From an uncultured Collinsella sp. (GTDB lineage: Bacteria; Actinomycetota; Coriobacteriia; Coriobacteriales; Coriobacteriaceae): a stretch of 18,765 nt of DNA. The notes under the pieces were generated by a model, which saw only the letters and a list, made by a program, of their open reading frames with translations, was not told where the DNA came from and searched no databases. Where the stretch lies: NCBI GenBank assembly GCA_934650095.1, contig CAKUFT010000030.1:1-18765 (forward strand), read 5' to 3'. This document shows positions 7,486 to 14,404 of the stretch, in pieces. A program made the position numbers and the translations under genes. Position 1 is the first letter of the stretch; each line of letters starts with the position of its first letter.

Positions 7486-8847
7486 ATGTCAGACCCAACG
7501 TTTATGGCAGACCCCACTAGGCTCGTCATCGCCGCCATCGTGGGCATCGCGCTGCTGCTTGCGCTCATCATCAAGTTCAAGCTGCACCCCGTGCTGTCGA
7601 TGATGGTCTCGGCGCTTGCGATCGGCATCGGCGCGGGCATGCCGCTCGATTTGGTGGCAGACACCGTCACCAAGGGCGTGGGCACCACGCTGCAAAACAT
7701 CGCCTTGCTCATTGGCCTGGGATCGATGTTTGGTCAGATCCTGGAGGAGAGCGGCGGCGCCAAGAAGATCGCTCAGACCTTTATCGATACCTTCGGTCAG
7801 GGTCACTCCAGCTGGGCGCTGGGCATCACCGGCCTGGTTATCGGCACCACGGTGTTCTTTGAGGCCGGCGTGGTCGTGCTGATCCCACTCGCGTTTAGCG
7901 TGGCATCGCAGACCAAGAAGTCGACCCTCTACTACGGCATCGCCCTGCTCGCGGGACTGGCAGCCGGCTATGCGTTCGTGCCACCTTCGGCCGGCTCGGT
8001 TCTGGTCGCCGGCACGCTCGGTGTCGACCTGGGCACCATGATCCTCGTCGGCATTCCCACTGCCTTTATCGCCATGGCTGTCGCCGGTGTCGTCTGGGGC
8101 CGCAACGTGGGTGGCCGCATCTTTACGGACGTCCCCGAGCACTTCACCTCTGCCGAGGGTGCGAGCGACGACAAGGAGCTTCCCTCCTTTGGCATGGTGC
8201 TCGCGATCGTGCTCACGCCGCTTTGCCTGATTCTGCTGGGCACGCTGTCTTCGTACGTCCCCATGCCCGAGCAGGTCGCCTCGATCCTCGCCTTCCTGGG
8301 CAAGCCGTTCGTTGCCCTTACCATCGCCACGCTCATCGCCATGTACCTGCTGGGCGCTTGCCGCGGCTACACCGGCGCCGAGCTCAAGGCCCTGCTCGAC
8401 CGCTCGCTCAAGCCCGTCGGCATGATCTTGCTGGTCATCGCCTGCGGAGGCGTCATCCGCTGGATGCTGCAGGACTGCGGTCTGGGCCAGGTTATCGGCC
8501 CCGTGCTCGAGAGCTGCCCGCTGCCCCTCGTGGTCGTCGGCTTTCTCATCGCCGCGCTCGTCCGCGCCTCGGTCGGTAGCTCCATCGTGTCCATGACCAT
8601 GGCTTCGGGCATTATGGCCGCCATGCCTGCGGTCGCCGGCGCCTCGGTGCTCATGCGCGCTGCCATCTGCCTTGCCATTTGCGGTGGCGCCACAGCCCTT
8701 TCGCACGTCAACGATGCCGGCTTTTGGATGTGCTCATCGTTCCTGGAGATCGACGAGAAGACCACCCTCAAGTCCTGGACTGTCATGGAGACGATCATCG
8801 GTCTTTCAGGCCTTGCCTGCGCCCTGGTGATCTCGTTCTTCGCCTAG
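7486..8847 (+). CDS. GntP-family sugar-acid:proton symporter (gluconate permease type)
   Basis: This 453-aa, very hydrophobic protein has the length and feel of the GntP (gluconate:H+ symporter) family, with about 12 predicted membrane spans. Typical features are the N-terminal LVIAAIVGIALLLALI span, the FGQILEESGGAKKIAQT segment, FVPPSAGSVLVAGTLGV, SVGSSIVSMTMASGI and the late ATALSHVNDAGFW motif. It would import an aldonate or related acid across the cytoplasmic membrane, driven by protons; gluconate itself cannot be confirmed. ATG 7486 has GGAGGAAAG just upstream. The dehydratase gene follows after 98 bp with no terminator visible, so the two probably form an operon that brings in the substrate and dehydrates it. 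Confidence 0.88.
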   Translation: MSDPTFMADPTRLVIAAIVGIALLLALIIKFKLHPVLSMMVSALAIGIGAGMPLDLVADTVTKGVGTTLQNIALLIGLGSMFGQILEESGGAKKIAQTFIDTFGQGHSSWALGITGLVIGTTVFFEAGVVVLIPLAFSVASQTKKSTLYYGIALLAGLAAGYAFVPPSAGSVLVAGTLGVDLGTMILVGIPTAFIAMAVAGVVWGRNVGGRIFTDVPEHFTSAEGASDDKELPSFGMVLAIVLTPLCLILLGTLSSYVPMPEQVASILAFLGKPFVALTIATLIAMYLLGACRGYTGAELKALLDRSLKPVGMILLVIACGGVIRWMLQDCGLGQVIGPVLESCPLPLVVVGFLIAALVRASVGSSIVSMTMASGIMAAMPAVAGASVLMRAAICLAICGGATALSHVNDAGFWMCSSFLEIDEKTTLKSWTVMETIIGLSGLACALVISFFA

Positions 8848-8901
8848 TCGAGCTACTTACGCCGAGCGCATCGCTAAAACCCATCCACACCTGATCCATT
8901 A

Positions 8902-8921
8902 ACCAACGATTGGTACAACCG
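8902..8921. promoter_or_regulatory. Possible FadR/GntR-type operator before the dehydratase gene
   Basis: ACCAACGATTGGT (8902-8914) is a perfect interrupted palindrome. Overlapping it, ATTGGTACAACCGTT resembles the TTGGTnnnACCAA pattern bound by UxuR/PdhR-like FCD regulators. It lies about 30 bp before the start codon, where a bound repressor could block an internal promoter or elongation. Confidence 0.4.
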
Positions 8922-8945
8922 TTCAAACCAAAAGAGGAGTACACC

Positions 8946-10724
8946 ATGGACGAGAAGACCAAAGAGCAGATTCAGCAGGAGGCCGCCGAGCTGGTTGCCA
9001 AGCTGCAGCCGCGTTCCGGCAAGTTCCGTACCATCAGCCCCGAGATGGACCCGTTGCGTCTGGGCTCTGGCTGGAGCATCGAGGACCTGGACAAGCCGCA
9101 GGTCATCATCGAGTCGACCTTTGGCGATTCGCACCCCGGTTCTGCTGGCCTGTTCGAGCTCGTCGAGGAGGTCCGCGCCGGCGTTGCCGAGGCTGGTGGC
9201 CACGGCGCCCGTTACTTCTGCACCGACATCTGCGACGGCGAGGCCCAGGGCCACGACGGCATTAACTACTCGCTGCCCAGCCGCGACATGATCGCCAACA
9301 TGATCGAGATTCACGCCAAGGCCACCCCGTTCGACGCCGGCGTCTTCGTCGCCAGCTGCGACAAGGGTTTGCCTGCGAACCTCATGGCCATGGGCCGCGT
9401 CAATATTCCTTCGATCGTCGTCACCGGCGGCGTCATGGATGCCGGCCCCGACCTGCTGACTCTAGAGCAGCTCGGCGCTATCTCGGCCCGCTACGAGCGC
9501 GGCGAGATCTCCCGTGAGGAACTCGAGTTCGCCAAGCACAACGCCTGCCCCAGCTGCGGCGCCTGCTCCTTTATGGGCACCGCCTCGACCATGCAGGTTA
9601 CCGCCGAGGCCCTGGGCCTTATGCTCCCCGGCACGGCTCTGCTGCCCGCCACCAGCTCCGACCTGCGTGAGTTCGCCCGCGAGGCCGGCCGTCAGTCCGT
9701 GTGGCTCTCCGAGCACAACCTGTGCCCGCGCGACATCGTGACCAAGGAGTCCTTCGAGAACCTCATCATGGTCCACGGCGCCATCTCCGGCTCCACCAAC
9801 TCGCTGCTGCACATCCCTGCGATCGCCCGCGAGTTTGGTATCGAGATGTCCGCCGATGACTTCGACCGCCTGCACCGTGGTGCCCACTACCTGCTCAACG
9901 TCCGTCCTGCAGGCGAGTGGCCGGCGCAGTTCTTCTACTATGCGGGCGGCGTGCCGCGCATCATGGAGGAGATCAAGTCGATGCTCCACCTCGACGTTAT
10001 GACCGTCACCGGCAAGACCCTCGGCGAGAACCTCGAGGACCTCAAGAACAACGGCTACTACGAGAAGTGCGGTCGCTACCTGGAGAAGTGGAACCTCAAG
10101 CGCGAGGACATCATCCGTCCGTTTGACCAGGCCTTTGGCACCGACGGCTCCATCGCCATTCTTCACGGCAACCTTGCCCCCGAGGGCGCTGTCGTTAAGC
10201 ACACCGTCGTTCCGCGTGAGATGTTCCAGGCTACGCTCAAGGCCCGCCCGTTCGACTGCGAGGAGGACGCTATCCACGCCGTCCTGACGCACGAGGTCAA
10301 GCCCGGCGATGCCGTCATCATTCGCTACGAGGGCCCCAAGGGTTCCGGCATGCCCGAGATGTTCTACACCACCGAGGCCATCGCCAGCGATCCCGAGCTC
10401 GGTGCCTCCATTGCCCTGATCACCGACGGCCGCTTCTCCGGCGCCTCCAAGGGCCCGGCTATCGGTCACGTTTCGCCGGAGGCTGCCGTGGGCGGCCCGA
10501 TTGCCCTGATCGAAGAGGGCGACCTTATCCAGATCAACATCCCCGAGCGCTCGCTGTCCATCGTGGGCATCGCCGGTAAGGAGATGGAGCCGGCCGAGGT
10601 CGACGCCGTCCTGGCCGAGCGCCGCGCCGCTTGGAAGCCCAAGGCTAACCGCTATACCTCCGGCACGCTCAAGTTCTTTACCGAGCATGCAGTTTCTGCC
10701 ATTCAGGGTGGCTACATGGAGTAG
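8946..10724 (+). CDS. IlvD/Edd-family dehydratase, probable sugar-acid (aldonate) dehydratase
   Basis: The 592-aa product carries the IlvD/Edd family Fe-S and active-site motifs: TDICDG (C96), ASCDKGLPA (C138), CPSCGACSFMGTASTM (C201, C204, C207), ISGSTNSLLHIPAIA, FGTDGSIAILHGNLAPEGAVVK, YEGPKGSGMPEM and ITDGRFSGASKGPAIGHVSPEA. The family removes water from dihydroxy-acids, phosphogluconate or aldonates to give 2-keto-3-deoxy products. Placement directly behind a GntP-type permease, in a window that encodes KDG kinase and KDPG aldolase, favours an aldonate such as gluconate over branched-chain amino-acid synthesis. ATG 8946 follows GAGGAG with ideal spacing. It ends in a strong terminator. 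Exact substrate is unknown; a housekeeping IlvD role is the main alternative. Confidence 0.85.
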   Translation: MDEKTKEQIQQEAAELVAKLQPRSGKFRTISPEMDPLRLGSGWSIEDLDKPQVIIESTFGDSHPGSAGLFELVEEVRAGVAEAGGHGARYFCTDICDGEAQGHDGINYSLPSRDMIANMIEIHAKATPFDAGVFVASCDKGLPANLMAMGRVNIPSIVVTGGVMDAGPDLLTLEQLGAISARYERGEISREELEFAKHNACPSCGACSFMGTASTMQVTAEALGLMLPGTALLPATSSDLREFAREAGRQSVWLSEHNLCPRDIVTKESFENLIMVHGAISGSTNSLLHIPAIAREFGIEMSADDFDRLHRGAHYLLNVRPAGEWPAQFFYYAGGVPRIMEEIKSMLHLDVMTVTGKTLGENLEDLKNNGYYEKCGRYLEKWNLKREDIIRPFDQAFGTDGSIAILHGNLAPEGAVVKHTVVPREMFQATLKARPFDCEEDAIHAVLTHEVKPGDAVIIRYEGPKGSGMPEMFYTTEAIASDPELGASIALITDGRFSGASKGPAIGHVSPEAAVGGPIALIEEGDLIQINIPERSLSIVGIAGKEMEPAEVDAVLAERRAAWKPKANRYTSGTLKFFTEHAVSAIQGGYME

Positions 10725-10764
10725 CGCCCGGGCGCATCGAATTCTCCTCTCATAGATGCGTGGC

Positions 10765-10803
10765 AAAAGGCCCCGAGTTCACACGAGCTCGGGGCCTTTT
10801 TCG
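10765..10803 (+). terminator. Rho-independent terminator of the permease-dehydratase unit
   Basis: AAAAGGCCCCGAG (10765-10777) pairs with CTCGGGGCCTTTT (10788-10800) across a 10-nt loop and ends in a T-run. It begins about 40 nt after the dehydratase stop. Confidence 0.9.
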
Positions 10804-10836
10804 TTTGGATTACAGACGCATTGCCGGATGAAAAGC

Positions 10837-10957
10837 GTTTGCGTCTGGCGTTTGTCAGTACGAAAGTGAAATTTACGTTTCATTTCCGTACGCAAACCAG
10901 ACGAAAACCGTTTGCGTTTGGTTTAAAACCGTACGCAAACGGTTTTCGTCTTATAAT
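10837..10957. promoter_or_regulatory. Palindrome-dense promoter/operator of the AlbA_2 regulator gene
   Basis: The octamer GTTTGCGT occurs at 10837-10844 and 10910-10917, and inverted (ACGCAAAC) at 10890-10897 and 10933-10940. The last pair expands into an exact 19-bp inverted repeat, AGACGAAAACCGTTTGCGT (10899-10917), with its complement at 10933-10951. The second arm abuts a TATAAT box at 10952-10957. Another imperfect palindrome (GTACG arms, 12 of 14 matching) spans 10858-10891. The pattern points to a multi-site operator, most simply for the product of the gene it precedes. Confidence 0.65.
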
Positions 10958-10995
10958 ACGGGTTAGATAAGTATGAAAAGAGAGGGGCAGTGAAC

Positions 10996-12249
10996 ATGGT
11001 TGTCAGGGAGAGCCCTACCGTCGAATACAAGGAGAGCGTAACGCCGGCGTTTCTTAAAACGGTGAGCGCCTATGCAAACTACGGGACGGGCAAGATAGAG
11101 TTTGGCGTTGACGACGAAGGCGTTGTAGTCGGTCTTTCAGACCCGGTTGCGGAGTGCCTGCGCATCGAGAACATGATTAATGACAGCCTAGACCCCGCGC
11201 CCCGCTACTCGCTCGAGCCCGACGAGAAGCACAGGACTGTAACTCTTACGGTTTATGCGGGGCAGGATAAACCCTATCGAAGCAAGGGGAAGGCCTATAG
11301 GCGAAATGATTCGGCGACGGTAGAGGTCGACCGTCTTGAGTACGGCAGGCTGACGCTCGAAGGCAGCAATCTGACGTTCGACGCGCTCACGTCGGCTCGT
11401 CAGGACCTGAGCTTTCATACGCTCGAGCGCAAGTGCATTGAACATCTGGGCATTTCTGAGCTCACGCCGGATATTATGCGAACGCTTCGCTTGCTCGGCA
11501 AGGACGGCTATACCAATGCTGCGGCGATATTGGCGGATGAAAACGAGTTTCCGGGCATCGACTGCGTTCGGTTTGGTGACACCGAGGACGTCCTCTTAGA
11601 TCGTGAGACGGCGACGGGCCTGTCGGCAATTGAGCAGGTGGATAGAGCAGTGGTCATGTTCGAACGCTACTATCGTTATGAACGCATCGAAGGTTTCGAG
11701 CGCGTTCAGACCGATCGGATTCCCCTCGAGGCATTTCGCGAAGCAGTTGCAAACGCCCTCGTGCATCGGACGTGGGATGTGCAAGCGAATGTTCAGGTTG
11801 CCCTGTACGATGACCGCGTCGTCGTGACTTCACCCGGGTCGTTGCCCGCTGGCTTGACGACGGAGCAATACCTGTATGGGCAGATATCCGTGCTCCGAAA
11901 TCCAATTGTTGCCGAAGTCTTTCTAAAGCTGGATTACATCGAGAAATTCGGCACGGGAATCGCGCGAATTAGACGTGCGTATCGAGATTCTCTGAGCCAG
12001 CCGATTTTTGATGTTCGCGGCGGCATGGTGACCGTCACGTTGCCCGTTACCGATGCCTTTGAGGGGTCTGAGGAAGAGGTCCAGGTTCTCAAGGCCTTGT
12101 CGGGTGGGCGAATAATGTCGCGAAGTGAGATTGAGAAACAGGCGGGGCTAAGCCGCACACGAACGCTGGCGGCGCTCGAATCGCTGATTGAGCGGAACGC
12201 GATTGTGAAACAGGGAACAGGCCGCGCCACGAAATACGAGCGTGCGTAG
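10996..12249 (+). CDS. AlbA_2-domain, GHKL-ATPase-like putative transcriptional regulator (RecG-related/Schlafen-like type)
   Basis: The 417-aa protein has three recognisable parts. Residues about 5-115 form an AlbA_2 (Schlafen AAA_4-like) domain with VEYKESVTPAFLKTVSAYANYGTGKIEFGVDDEG. Residues about 235-330 resemble the HATPase_c_4 region (AFREAVANALVHRTWD, VVVTSPGSLP, LRNPIVAEVF, IEKFGTGIARI). A C-terminal winged helix follows (SRSEIEKQAGLSRTRTLAALESLIERNAIV). Such proteins are poorly characterised, are treated as regulators and are often found in accessory regions. ATG 10996 is preferred because GAGGGG is 9 nt upstream; GTG 10990 is too close. Codon use is less GC-biased than its neighbours, with more AGG, CGA, ATA and AAT, suggesting acquisition by transfer. 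It is flanked by terminators and repeats, and is not obviously part of the sugar-acid block. Confidence 0.8.
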   Translation: MVVRESPTVEYKESVTPAFLKTVSAYANYGTGKIEFGVDDEGVVVGLSDPVAECLRIENMINDSLDPAPRYSLEPDEKHRTVTLTVYAGQDKPYRSKGKAYRRNDSATVEVDRLEYGRLTLEGSNLTFDALTSARQDLSFHTLERKCIEHLGISELTPDIMRTLRLLGKDGYTNAAAILADENEFPGIDCVRFGDTEDVLLDRETATGLSAIEQVDRAVVMFERYYRYERIEGFERVQTDRIPLEAFREAVANALVHRTWDVQANVQVALYDDRVVVTSPGSLPAGLTTEQYLYGQISVLRNPIVAEVFLKLDYIEKFGTGIARIRRAYRDSLSQPIFDVRGGMVTVTLPVTDAFEGSEEEVQVLKALSGGRIMSRSEIEKQAGLSRTRTLAALESLIERNAIVKQGTGRATKYERA

Positions 12250-12271
12250 GGTAAAAGACTTGTGTTACAAG

Positions 12272-12305
12272 ACAGGCTCCAAACCTAAATTGGCTTGGGG
12301 CCTGT
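12272..12305 (+). terminator. Hairpin after the AlbA_2 gene
   Basis: ACAGGCTCCAAACC (12272-12285) and GGCTTGGGGCCTGT (12292-12305) form a 14-bp stem with one wobble and one mismatch around a 6-nt loop. It starts 22 nt after the stop. The T-run is lacking, so termination efficiency is uncertain. Confidence 0.55.
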
Positions 12306-12330
12306 TGCGTGCCGGCTGTCATTGTGCCGG

Positions 12331-12400
12331 TTTATGTCAAGTTATAGCAAGATATAGCAACGTATAGCAAAGTATAGCGAGATTTAGCAACGTATAGCGC
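12331..12400. repeat. 10-bp tandem repeat array (consensus nnTATAGCAA)
   Basis: Seven consecutive 10-bp units run from 12331 to 12400. The central five are near-identical (GTTATAGCAA, GATATAGCAA, CGTATAGCAA, AGTATAGCGA, GATTTAGCAA), with diverged ends. The period equals one DNA helical turn. It sits between the hairpin after the AlbA_2 gene and the 3' end of the minus-strand membrane-protein gene. The AT-rich content contrasts sharply with its surroundings. Confidence 0.85.
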
Positions 12401-12425
12401 CGCTTGCGGGGTCCTTGCGCCCTCG

Positions 12426-13106
12426 CTACTCACCAAACGCCATGTGGATAAAGCGCTTCGCGAACAGCTTGTTGGCAACGTTGATGACGTGCCCCAGGAA
12501 CAGCGCCGAGATGGCGGTGGTTACGCCAAAGCCGCCCAGGTTGTGCATGAGCGCGAGCGATAGGGCGAGGGACGCCGCGACGTGCGAGCAGTCAAAAACA
12601 ACCTTGATGTCACCAAAGCGGCGCTTGAGCTTTTCGGCAATTACCTGCACCAGGCCATCCGGCGCGTTGGGCACGACACCCATGTTGACGACCAGGCTTA
12701 CGCCAAACGCGGTGACGGCAAGCGAAAGCAGCATGGTCGCGACCTGCGCGGGAAGCGCGGCAGGGTGCAACGGATTGACCGCCATAAAGAAATCGGTGAA
12801 GCCGCCGATGAGCGTCGAGAAAAAGAGCTCGAGCAGAATGCGCGGCAAAAACTCTCGGCGAAGAATAGCCAATTGGGCTGCAATGTAAGCGACATAGGTC
12901 ACAGTGATCCAAAACCCGAGCGTCTTGCCGGTGAGCATTGACAGGGTCGTGGCAAAGCAGGTGAGTGCGGCCACGCCAAGTCCCGAGGCCGTCTGTAGGC
13001 TCATGCCGAGTGCCAAAATGGCAACGCCGACCAGGTACATGAGCATCCTGATCGCGGTGTGGCACCAATCGATGTTCTCGCCATTCATTACGATGAGCGG
13101 TCGCAT
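12426..13106 (-). CDS. YczE/YyaS/YitT-type integral membrane protein of unknown function
   Basis: The 226-aa product has five to seven hydrophobic segments (about residues 18-38, 42-60, 64-82, 90-108, 118-140, 165-185 and 188-208). The signature-like stretches ILALGMSLQTASGLGVAALTCF and NMGVVPNAPDGLVQVIAEKL are typical of the YczE/YitT family. No function is established for this family that I can apply. ATG 13106 follows GAAAGGA at 12 nt; a second ATG lies 18 nt further in. Its leader is exceptional: promoter, LacI-type operator, a hairpin shared with kdgK and a structured element shared with the KDPG aldolase gene. The regulation therefore suggests a membrane role, perhaps transport, in KDG-type sugar-acid metabolism, which is inference. 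Confidence 0.8.
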   Translation of the reverse strand: MRPLIVMNGENIDWCHTAIRMLMYLVGVAILALGMSLQTASGLGVAALTCFATTLSMLTGKTLGFWITVTYVAYIAAQLAILRREFLPRILLELFFSTLIGGFTDFFMAVNPLHPAALPAQVATMLLSLAVTAFGVSLVVNMGVVPNAPDGLVQVIAEKLKRRFGDIKVVFDCSHVAASLALSLALMHNLGGFGVTTAISALFLGHVINVANKLFAKRFIHMAFGE

Positions 13107-13140
13107 GTTGCTGCCGTCCTTTCGGTTGTAAGGAATTGGG

Positions 13141-13265
13141 CTGACCCGGGCCGGCAAAAGAGGGTTATCGGAGGCACTGCTGTAAAAGCAGAAAAGCCGG
13201 CCCCACGGTCAGTCGTCTAGGAAATGTCTCGCTGTGCCGGAATGGGACTAAAGGGCTAACGAGAC
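13141..13265 (-). ncRNA. Structured leader element, copy E1 (upstream of the YczE-like gene)
   Basis: Read on the minus strand the order is: P1 (GTCTCG 13226-13231 with CGAGAC 13260-13265), a linker, then P2 in two parts (CTGACC 13141-13146 with GGTCAG 13207-13212, and GGGCCGGC 13148-13155 with GCCGGCCC 13196-13203) enclosing P3 (CTGCT 13177-13181 with AGCAG 13187-13191). Unpaired blocks, given as plus strand, are GGTTATCGGAGGCACTGCT, AGTCGTCTAGGAAATG and GGAATGGGACT. All three recur almost unchanged in copy E2 at 16238-16368, while the stems there have different paired sequences. It ends about 35 nt before the start codon, as a 5' leader riboregulator would. Confidence 0.75.
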
Positions 13266-13292
13266 GGGAGAAAAGTGAATGACAGGACGTGG

Positions 13293-13338
13293 GCAATAGG
13301 ATGCCAAGATGGTAGGGCGCGTCTTAGCATCCTGTTGC
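13293..13338 (-). other. Leader hairpin X with conserved 22-nt loop
   Basis: A 12-bp stem (13293-13304 with 13327-13338, one wobble) closes a 22-nt loop at 13305-13326, which begins CAAGATGGTAGGG and ends TCTTA. Hairpin Y before kdgK (17521-17578) has the same loop length and nearly the same loop sequence but a wholly different stem. It is in the transcribed leader of the YczE-like gene. Confidence 0.65.
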
Positions 13339-13348
13339 GCACGCTTAA

Positions 13349-13399
13349 CGAAATCGGTTTCGTTTGAGCCTTAGTATACGCACGGGATTCCTTTTGCAA
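13349..13399 (-). promoter_or_regulatory. Promoter and LacI-type operator of the YczE-like gene
   Basis: On the minus strand TTGCAA (plus 13394-13399) is followed 15 bp later by TATACT (plus 13373-13378). Ten bp further downstream is the near-palindrome CGAAATCGGTTTCG (13349-13362) with a central CG, as in LacI-family operators. The kdgK promoter has the same boxes, same spacing and same operator, so both are probably repressed by the LacI protein encoded at 17715. Confidence 0.65.
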
Positions 13400-13416
13400 A
13401 GAGAAAAATAATAAAA

Positions 13417-13488
13417 AGGTGAACGTTCACCTAATTGCAACAACTCGTTGGCGGTATCATGGCAAGGACATACTCGAAACCGATTTCG
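13417..13488 (+). promoter_or_regulatory. Promoter region of the HIT gene with two operator-like palindromes
   Basis: A perfect 16-bp palindrome, AGGTGAACGTTCACCT (13417-13432), lies just before a TTGCAA box (13435-13440) and a TATCAT -10-like box (13455-13460). A LacI-type site, CGAAACCGATTTCG (13475-13488), lies about 14 bp downstream, in position to block transcription. The first palindrome core is shared with the dhuD-like promoter, and the second motif with the kdgK and YczE-like promoters. Confidence 0.6.
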
Positions 13489-13596
13489 CAACGGTTGGAG
13501 AGCGCATCGTGTGTTCGTCGTGGACTGCCGGGCAGCTTGGTTGCGCCCGTCGGTCGCATTGCGGCGAACGCTTTCACCCGGATCGAAAGGACCACC

Positions 13597-14031
13597 ATGG
13601 AACAGCACACCGATTGCTCGTACTGCATGTGCGGGACCGACAACACGCTCGTCGATGCCTTTGGCATTCCCATGCTCGACCTGCCCGCCAGCAAGCTCAT
13701 CTTGTTTAAGGAGCAGAGCCACAAGGGTCGCGTCATCGTGGCCTCCAAGCAGCACGTTGATGACATCTCCTGCATGTCCGAGGAGGACGCCGCCGCCTTT
13801 ATGGCCGATGTCCGCCACGTCGCCGCCGCGCTGCACAAGGCGTTCAACCCCGACAAGATCAACTTTGGTGCTTATGGCGACACCATGCATCACCTGCATG
13901 TGCATATCGTCCCCAAGTACAAGGATGACCCGTTTGAGTTTGGCGATGTGTTCGCCATGAATCCCGGTCGCGTCACGCTCGAGCCGGCTCAGTACGACGA
14001 AATCGCCCAGGCAATCATCGCCAACTTGTAA
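13597..14031 (+). CDS. HIT-family (histidine triad) nucleotide-binding protein
   Basis: The 144-aa protein has the histidine triad as HLHVHIVPK (H99, H101, H103) and the family strand KLILFKEQSHKGRVIVASKQHVDD. The N-terminal TDCSYCMC (C7, C10, C12) is in the place of the zinc-binding CxxC found in many HINT-like proteins. HIT proteins hydrolyse or transfer nucleoside monophosphates from phosphoramidates, dinucleotides or sugar nucleotides, and act in the cytoplasm. ATG 13597 follows GAAAGGA; the in-frame upstream extension overlaps the operators and looks non-coding. It is divergent from the YczE-like gene across about 490 bp. Two operator-like palindromes upstream suggest it belongs to the sugar-acid regulon, which is unusual for this otherwise housekeeping family. 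Confidence 0.88.
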   Translation: MEQHTDCSYCMCGTDNTLVDAFGIPMLDLPASKLILFKEQSHKGRVIVASKQHVDDISCMSEEDAAAFMADVRHVAAALHKAFNPDKINFGAYGDTMHHLHVHIVPKYKDDPFEFGDVFAMNPGRVTLEPAQYDEIAQAIIANL

Positions 14032-14050
14032 AACCCCTTCGTCCCTCATA

Positions 14051-14117
14051 GGCTGCGGTGAAATACGGACTGTTTAACGGCTCCAGCGGCGCCATCAGTT
14101 CCTATTTCACCGCAACT
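14051..14117. repeat. Hairpin repeat copy B (TTGCGGTGAAATAG family)
   Basis: The core TGCGGTGAAATA at 14054 pairs with TATTTCACCGCA ending at 14114, and pairing extends outwards and inwards with a few mismatches to 14096-14117. It begins about 20 nt after the HIT stop and is preceded by CCCTCATA, as in copy D. No T-run follows, so it is a weaker terminator than copy A. Confidence 0.75.
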
Positions 14118-14160
14118 TATAGTGGGCCTGGGGTGCCAATTTGGGATGGAATAGTGCTGT

Positions 14161-14320
14161 GCCACGAAAATGGGCTATCTACTACGTTTAAGCCGTAGGG
14201 GTCAACCATAGTCGGCTTTTTTGAAAATCGGCAAGCCGTCTACCTGCGGTTTTGTTTTCTCATTTTTCGGCATGGTCGGGGCTATCCGCGTTAACGTAGT
14301 AGATGGGCCCCTTTTGTGGC
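14161..14320. mobile_element. MITE-like 160-bp element with about 30-bp terminal inverted repeats
   Basis: The left end (14161-14191, beginning GCCACGAAAATGGGC) and the right end (14291-14320) are inverted repeats. They match at 23 of the first 28 positions and share an exact 12-bp block, ATCTACTACGTT. The interior has a small AGCCG/CGGCT hairpin (14191-14217) followed by Ts and no open frame. It is inserted between two copies of the hairpin repeat family. I saw no target-site duplication. A non-autonomous transposon is the simplest reading; a structured RNA is an alternative. Confidence 0.55.
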
Positions 14321-14404
14321 AAGGGGGCCGATCTACGGGCCAGGGTAGCCAAAAGAGCCCCGTCCCAAAAAGACTGCCTGGTTTTGCTGCTGAAGGCTGC
14401 GAGC

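Noticed and set aside
9462..10766. 434-codon open frame on the minus strand opposite the dehydratase gene
   Set aside because: It is a shadow of GC-rich codon use; it has no family resemblance, while the plus frame has full IlvD/Edd motifs. The same applies to long frames opposite the permease, KDG kinase and LacI genes.
12331..12400. CRISPR array
   Set aside because: The units are contiguous 10-mers with no spacers and no cas genes nearby.
13239..13249. THF riboswitch, suggested by a GAATGGGA string
   Set aside because: Only this short string matches; the helices and the remaining conserved blocks differ.
13141..13265. Reading element E1/E2 as a plus-strand riboswitch
   Set aside because: The conserved blocks are more purine-rich on the plus strand, but on that strand E2 would run antisense into kdgK. 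Both copies instead precede minus-strand start codons at similar distance. It is kept as a caution, not as the main model.
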